NCBI GenBank assembly: GCA_016297945.1
Contig: JAEDFR010000093.1
Span: 1-9,194, forward strand
Origin: Lachnospiraceae bacterium
GTDB lineage: Bacteria > Bacillota > Clostridia > Lachnospirales > Lachnospiraceae
Length of the DNA: 9,194 bases
Reading direction: 5' to 3'
Shown here: positions 4,886 through 9,194 of the stretch, piece by piece
Layout: the number at the start of each line of letters is the position of its first letter
Numbering within the stretch: the stretch's first letter is position 1
Notes under the pieces: model-generated
What the model was told of the DNA's origin: nothing
Seen by the model: only the letters and a program-made list of their open reading frames with translations
The model's database searches: none
Program-made: the position numbers and the translations under genes

Positions 4886-7651
4886 TTAGTTGCCGCTAAC
4901 ATTGGTCAAATTCAGATGCTTTATTTTCCGCAAAGCAATCAAGTTTACAATCAACGCAAACAAGGCTCCGACTGCACAGGCATACAGGCAGGCCGGAATA
5001 TTCGGAGTACGCACATAGCGGTTTGCCCCGGTCTCAATAATCCGGACAACCACATAAGACAGCACAATACCAAAACCACTTCCTAATAACAATCCCATGA
5101 AAGTCAGGACGATGTTATCTTTGTAGACATATGCTTTTGTTTCTTTCATTGTATATCCATTGATACGCATAACGGCAAGCTCCCTGGCTTTCCTGTTGAT
5201 ATGCATGACGATTTGGTTTAAAAGTACCAGCAATGCCATAACAGCAGATAAAACAAGGCATATCATAATGACCATATTTACGGCATCTGCGCTGCGTTCA
5301 AACTCACTATTATCCTTGAGCGATAAATATCCGTCCATATTACGAACCTTTTCATACAGTCCGGTAATATCGCCTTTTAATAAAAATACACTCTCATCCG
5401 TTTCTTCTTCCATGGCAGCTTCATAATAACTGTCGGTTGTCACAAACAAATGATACGGAAGGTAATGCTCCATCACGCCTACAACCTGAAATTCTTTGGG
5501 ATTTCCTTCTGAATCCATGAATTCTACCGTACTGCCCTCCGATATATCAAATTTTTCCGCACATTTACGTGAAACCAGAATACCATCTTGGGGAATTTGG
5601 GCAGTATCCTTTGTCTGAATATCCTGAACGTACATAAAATCAGCCAGTTTTTCAAAATCCGAAGCAGCGACAATATGGGCAGTTTCCCAACTTCCGCCGT
5701 TTACACGGAAATTCTTTAACTTATCCTGAATAACAGTATGATCAATATCTTCCTCGTTCAGAACCTGTTCAAATTCTTCCCTCGAACCGACACTCGTGTC
5801 AATTACCAGTCGATTTTCATACAGAAAATAGCGGTCAAACTGAAGAACCGATGAATTTTCAATTGCCAGCTTCAGAGAAAAACAGATGACCAAAAGTGAA
5901 ATGCATCCCACAACACCCATGATGGTGGTCATCATACGTCCCTTGTCACTCAACACATTTTTAATCATGGTCTTGGAATATAAATTCAGTTTTTTATAGC
6001 TTTTCCATTTTTCAAAGAAGAATCTTTTTCCATTTACCGGGACTTCGCCTCTTAGCAATGTCGTTGCAGGCAGGCGAACCAGCTTTGCACATGCCACATA
6101 GGTAGCTGTCAGGAATACCGCCAGACAAATTACTGCCGTCAGCAAGGCCTCTTCCCATGCAAAGGTAAGCGCAATGCTTCCCAACAAAAAGTTTGGTTTG
6201 AAAATATGAATTACCAATATCTCCACAATGACCACACTGGCAAGCCATCCGATCATAATACCGAGAATCGCACACAACGTATTGTAAAGCATGTAATGAT
6301 TCAGAATTTCCACAGAAGCAAAACCCAATGCTTTTTGCGCTCCGATCAAGGTTCTTTGTTCATCGATCATACGTGAAATTGCCGCATGGCAGACCACAAT
6401 CGCTACCAACAGGAAAATAATGGACATGGAATAACTCAGGCCAAAAATTCCGTCTACAATCGTTTTTACACCACGGACATCTCCCACATCATTTCTGATT
6501 GAAATAATCCAGTCTTTTAATTGAATATCTTCTGCTTCTTTTTTGGCATCTGCAAGTTCGGCTTTTGCATCGTCCAGTTCTTTTTGGGAATCTTCCAACT
6601 CTGCCTCTGCTTCGCGAAGCTTATCAACACCCTCCTGATATTTTGAAATCGAAGTTTTGAGCGGTACTGCCGCAGCTCCAAATACATCCAATTGCTCCAA
6701 TGCTATATCTAAATCCTGACTAAGCCCCATCGCACCAAGTTGTGCTTCAATCTGTTTTCGTGCCTCATCCAAATCTTTCTGATTCTCTTCTATTTGGCTT
6801 TCTCCATCAGACAATTCCTGTTCACTATCTGCGATTTCGCTCTGCGCATTCTCGATTTCAGACTGTGCATCATCTGTCAGAGTGTCGAACCGAAGTTTAG
6901 CCCTCTCTTTTCCGGGTGTTTCCAGCTTTTCTTTCAAAGCAGCTTCCTGTTTTTTATATTCATCCGAAAAATAATAATATGCGTCCAATGCACTATTTTT
7001 CACATAGGCAGTGGTATAACAGTCACTATAATAAGACGAATCAAAAGCATCCTTATGTAACATGATATAATAGGAAGCCGAACCAAGTCCCTGCGTACTT
7101 TTACCACGCGCATCCTTTATTGTTGCACAACAGAAAAACGGTTCATTGACGATAGCCGTAACACGAAACGTATCCGAAACAAAATTCCCGTCGTGTTCTA
7201 AGGTAATCTCGTCTCCAACCTTTATTCCCTTTTCATCTGCAAACTTTTCTTCCACCGCGACCTCATCGGGGGCCGAAGGCAACATTCCCTCTAATATAAC
7301 AGGATCATTCATTTCACTTAATAAAGAACGGGCCTGTATCGTGATTTTTTCTTTCTCGCTGTCCATAATCGCCATGGCAGAATAGCCACCCTCGACAGCA
7401 TCAACGCCTTCCCAATCTGCAATCGCCTCAATATCTTCTTGTGTAATACCATTTGCACAGGTAATTTCTAATGACTCTAAACGATTGTTCACAAAATAGC
7501 GGTCTACTTCTTTTAAAATGGCTTTTGCAGAGGATTGCAGTCCCAAAAAAATCGCAATACTGGTCGCCGCAATAAACGCTACTGCAAAAAACGGAACGCC
7601 ATTTTTCTTAATTGTCCGGAGAAGATATTTTGTCTTTGCTTTTTTTACCAT
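4886..7651 (-). CDS. Tandem FtsX/MacB-type ABC transporter permease with long coiled-coil insert
   Basis: A 921-residue permease, presumably partner of the ATPase encoded just upstream. Hydrophobic helices fall near 19-38, 405-423, 454-482, 500-522, 573-594, 790-816, 846-872 and 886-907. This is the duplicated (1+3) layout of large FtsX-domain permeases. FtsX cores are visible as RTLIGAQKALGFASVEI (433-449) and RELAVMRINGYTMKE (823-837), the cytoplasmic coupling segments that contact the ATPase. Between helices 1 and 2 lies an external region with a MacB-like part (60-255) and a coiled coil (about 260-378) built of Glu/Asp/Lys/Gln/Ala repeats such as DSQKELDDAKAELADAKKEAED. A second external domain spans about 600-785. 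The ATG overlaps the ATPase stop by seven bases, with AAAGGAG five bases upstream. Type VII ABC systems of this kind move lipids, peptides or antibiotics or transmit mechanical signals rather than simple import; substrate here is unknown. Confidence 0.92.
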   Translation of the reverse strand: MVKKAKTKYLLRTIKKNGVPFFAVAFIAATSIAIFLGLQSSAKAILKEVDRYFVNNRLESLEITCANGITQEDIEAIADWEGVDAVEGGYSAMAIMDSEKEKITIQARSLLSEMNDPVILEGMLPSAPDEVAVEEKFADEKGIKVGDEITLEHDGNFVSDTFRVTAIVNEPFFCCATIKDARGKSTQGLGSASYYIMLHKDAFDSSYYSDCYTTAYVKNSALDAYYYFSDEYKKQEAALKEKLETPGKERAKLRFDTLTDDAQSEIENAQSEIADSEQELSDGESQIEENQKDLDEARKQIEAQLGAMGLSQDLDIALEQLDVFGAAAVPLKTSISKYQEGVDKLREAEAELEDSQKELDDAKAELADAKKEAEDIQLKDWIISIRNDVGDVRGVKTIVDGIFGLSYSMSIIFLLVAIVVCHAAISRMIDEQRTLIGAQKALGFASVEILNHYMLYNTLCAILGIMIGWLASVVIVEILVIHIFKPNFLLGSIALTFAWEEALLTAVICLAVFLTATYVACAKLVRLPATTLLRGEVPVNGKRFFFEKWKSYKKLNLYSKTMIKNVLSDKGRMMTTIMGVVGCISLLVICFSLKLAIENSSVLQFDRYFLYENRLVIDTSVGSREEFEQVLNEEDIDHTVIQDKLKNFRVNGGSWETAHIVAASDFEKLADFMYVQDIQTKDTAQIPQDGILVSRKCAEKFDISEGSTVEFMDSEGNPKEFQVVGVMEHYLPYHLFVTTDSYYEAAMEEETDESVFLLKGDITGLYEKVRNMDGYLSLKDNSEFERSADAVNMVIMICLVLSAVMALLVLLNQIVMHINRKARELAVMRINGYTMKETKAYVYKDNIVLTFMGLLLGSGFGIVLSYVVVRIIETGANRYVRTPNIPACLYACAVGALFALIVNLIALRKIKHLNLTNVSGN

Positions 7652-8874
7652 ACTAACTCCTTTGCGCTCGCGGGATGTCTGTTCACAATCACTTCCGCAA
7701 CAACGCCACCCTTCATCCGGATGACGCGATTAGCCATTTTAGCAATTTCTTCATTGTGGGTAACCATCAAAAGTGTAGTGCCGGATTTTATTACCTCTTC
7801 TAAAACTGTCAGTACCTCAATACTCGTTTCATAATCAAGGGCTGCCGTCGGCTCATCCGCTAAAATAATTCTCGGTTTTTTCACCAATGCTCTCGCAATC
7901 GATACACGCTGCTGCTGACCGCCGGACATCTGTGCCGGATAGTTATCCTTTCTCTGAGCCAATCCGACCCGCTCCAATGCCTCAGCCGCATTCATGGAAT
8001 CTTCACACAATTCTCCGATAAAATCCAGATTTTCCTCTGCCGTTAAAGTAGGCATCAGGTTATATGCCTGAAAAATAAAACCAACCGAATGTCTGCGATA
8101 TTCTGTCAGGGTCTTCTCATCCGCTTTGGAATAATCCTTTCCGTCAAAAAGGAAGGTTCCCGTCGTAAGCTGATCCATACCACCTATGATGTTTAACATC
8201 GTGGATTTTCCACAGCCGGATTCTCCAAGTATTACAAGAAACTCTCCCTCCCGGATATCCAGATTGACTCCCTTAAGTACCTGCAGTTGATTTTCGCCAC
8301 TACCGAAAGTTTTGGTGACATCACGTAACGATATAATTGACTTTTTACTCTCAGCAAAGCCCAGATTCAATCCTCTGCCGTCTACCGCAATAGCAGTTAA
8401 CATGGCAAGATTTTCACACAGATTAATATCATCATCATTGTAGAGAGAACCGTCTTTTTTATTGATAATCTGAATACAGCCAATGACTTCATATTTGTTG
8501 ATTAAGGGCACACAGACCATACTTTTGGTATCAAAGCCCGTAATATTATCAAAGTGAGATGCCCATCGTTTGTCATTCTTACAATCTTTTACTACGGTTG
8601 ACTTACCTTCTTTAATTACCGTACCTGCAATTCCTTCTCCAAACTCCAGACTAAGACCGGTCAGATCTGATCCTCCAATCCAAAAAGAAGGATATATCTT
8701 TTTATCTCCCGCCGCATTGTAAAACCAAATCGTTCCCGCTTCGGCGCCAACCGCTTTAACCACTGCTCCCAGACTGTCACGCAGTGCCGCTTCTAACGAT
8801 TCCGCTTTCTGGAGCATGGTTGTTATCTCCCAGACCACCTGCGTATATTCGATTTTCATTTTCTGCTCACTCAT
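7645..8874 (-). CDS. GAF-domain/ABC-transporter ATPase fusion
   Basis: A 409-residue cytoplasmic protein with two domains. Residues about 15-165 form a GAF domain: LEAALRDSLGAVVKAVGAEAG, FGEGIAGTVIKEG (78-90), VVKDCKNDKRWASHFDN and a TGFDTKSMVCVPL (112-124) to IGCIQIINKK core. Residues about 178-395 form a MacB/LolD-type ATPase: Walker A GESGCGKST (217-225), Q-loop Q269 in FIFQAYNL, signature SGGQQ (317-321), Walker B IILADE with catalytic E341 and switch H373 in VTHN. The D-loop region reads EPTAALD where this family usually has EPTGALD. All catalytic residues are present. The start has AGGTG (8880-8884) five bases upstream; M6 is a weaker alternative. ATPases of this family are normally about 220-250 residues, so the N-terminal GAF sensor is an added module that could bind a small ligand and gate the transporter (inference). 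First gene of a probable four-gene operon. Confidence 0.95.
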   Translation of the reverse strand: MSEQKMKIEYTQVVWEITTMLQKAESLEAALRDSLGAVVKAVGAEAGTIWFYNAAGDKKIYPSFWIGGSDLTGLSLEFGEGIAGTVIKEGKSTVVKDCKNDKRWASHFDNITGFDTKSMVCVPLINKYEVIGCIQIINKKDGSLYNDDDINLCENLAMLTAIAVDGRGLNLGFAESKKSIISLRDVTKTFGSGENQLQVLKGVNLDIREGEFLVILGESGCGKSTMLNIIGGMDQLTTGTFLFDGKDYSKADEKTLTEYRRHSVGFIFQAYNLMPTLTAEENLDFIGELCEDSMNAAEALERVGLAQRKDNYPAQMSGGQQQRVSIARALVKKPRIILADEPTAALDYETSIEVLTVLEEVIKSGTTLLMVTHNEEIAKMANRVIRMKGGVVAEVIVNRHPASAKELVW

Positions 8875-8926
8875 TCTAACACCTGCCTATATCTGCCCTT
8901 ATCGGTCTATTTTCTCATGCTATATA

Positions 8927-8956
8927 ATTGTAGCACGGGTTTGTTTTTATTTACAA
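8927..8956 (-). promoter_or_regulatory. Candidate promoter of the GAF-ABC operon
   Basis: On the minus strand TTGTAA (8951-8956), an 18-base spacer and TACAAT (8927-8932) form a plausible sigma-A promoter. Transcription would start near 8920, about 45 bases before the start codon. The match is moderate and no operator palindrome was seen next to it. Confidence 0.5.
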
Positions 8957-8997
8957 TATTTTTGAATTTTTCCAATATACATTTTACCAATACAAAA

Positions 8998-9034
8998 ACA
9001 CTGATTCAAAAACAGGTCTTTCTTGAATCAGTGT
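8998..9034 (-). terminator. Intrinsic terminator of the HMA-domain gene
   Basis: ACACTGATTCAA (8998-9009) and TTGAATCAGTGT (9023-9034) form a perfect 12-bp stem with a 13-base loop. On the minus strand it is followed by TTTTTG. It lies 40 bases past the stop at 9075 and upstream of the GAF-ABC promoter, so it separates the two transcription units. Confidence 0.85.
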
Positions 9035-9074
9035 ACATATTTAGATTCGTTTCGTATTGGTCAAATTCCACTTT

Positions 9075-9194
9075 TTATTGAATCTCTGTTACTTTATATC
9101 CCTGATTGGTCACAGCCCGAATCAAAACATCGTCTGAGACACTTTTTTCTAATGTTACAACAGCGGTTCCTGTTTGATGGCTGACCATAGCATT
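9075..9194 (-). CDS. C-terminal end of an HMA (heavy-metal-associated) domain protein, cut by the window edge
   Basis: The last 39 codons before TAA 9075-9077, open to the edge. The peptide ends HQTGTAVVTLEK, DDVLIRAVTNQGYKVTEI. This matches the second half of an HMA fold: the strand gxAxV, the helix D-x-L-x-x-AV and the closing GY-x-V. The metal-binding CxxC lies in the missing first half, so it cannot be checked. It could be a CopZ-like copper chaperone or a short metal-binding protein; a P-type ATPase is less likely because HMA domains there are N-terminal, whereas this one ends the protein. A strong terminator follows. Confidence 0.65.
   Translation of the reverse strand, partial: NAMVSHQTGTAVVTLEKSVSDDVLIRAVTNQGYKVTEIQ

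Noticed and set aside
6012..6275. Minus-strand Cys-rich 87-codon ORF that looks at first like a zinc-binding protein
   Set aside because: It lies in another frame of the permease gene on the same strand. The Cys codons arise from shifted reading of hydrophobic codons.
6740..7060. Plus-strand 106-codon ORF inside the permease region
   Set aside because: It is antisense to the permease gene, with no ribosome binding site and a Phe/Leu/Ile-rich composition that mirrors the coiled-coil codons on the other strand.
7535..7834. Plus-strand 99-codon ORF over the ATPase/permease junction
   Set aside because: Antisense shadow of two well-supported genes, with no family resemblance and no start signals.
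1..9194. CRISPR array, tRNA, rRNA or insertion sequence
   Set aside because: No regularly spaced direct repeats, tRNA-like cloverleaf, rRNA sequence or transposase frame was seen on either strand by eye.

Overview
The window looks like a chromosomal segment of a low-GC, Gram-positive Clostridia-type bacterium, most like the Lachnospiraceae (inference). The reasons are AT-rich intergenic DNA, strong AGGAGG/GGAG-type ribosome binding sites, a class B sortase remnant, a lipobox-type signal peptide, a PadR/HAAS membrane regulator pair and Gram-positive MATE and FtsX-type transporters. TGA is used as an ordinary stop by several genes (PadR, MATE, the LysR remnant), so the standard bacterial code applies. 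Everything except the LysR remnant at the left edge lies on the minus strand.

Left part (1-2064). At 43-420 is a decayed LysR-type regulator whose substrate-binding domain has lost its middle. Facing it is a two-gene operon: a small PadR-family repressor (1091-1432) overlapping by ATGA with a membrane-anchored HAAS/DUF1700 plus DUF3887-like protein (444-1094). The operon has a near-consensus promoter (TTGACA-17-TATACT). A perfect 13-bp-arm palindrome covers its -10 element and start site, which predicts autoregulation. Upstream lie a long AT-rich hairpin terminator and the C-terminal part of a class B sortase (1704-2064). The sortase remnant keeps the Cys/Arg end but has lost the catalytic His region.

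Middle (2181-3074). A complete PAP2-superfamily phosphatase (2181-2708) has an unusual leader: a good Shine-Dalgarno sequence with no start codon at the right distance, inside a possible 17-codon ORF. The 300-bp gap beyond holds its likely promoter and a GC-rich hairpin that probably ends the large operon.

Main operon (3075-8874, read right to left). It encodes a GAF-domain/ABC-ATPase fusion (7645-8874), a 921-residue tandem FtsX/MacB-type permease with a long extracytoplasmic coiled coil (4886-7651), a MATE efflux protein (3510-4865) and a small secreted lipoprotein gene (3075-3500). The genes overlap or are 9-20 bp apart, each with its own ribosome binding site, so they are probably co-transcribed. 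The likely theme is export or envelope defence, with the GAF domain offering a route for a cytoplasmic small molecule or redox state to gate the ATPase. The lipoprotein gene carries an in-frame TGA exactly where the lipobox cysteine codon should be. That makes it either a fresh pseudogene or, much less likely, a recoding case.

Right edge. A strong terminator (8998-9034) follows the C-terminal 39 codons of an HMA (heavy-metal-associated) domain protein that runs out of the window.
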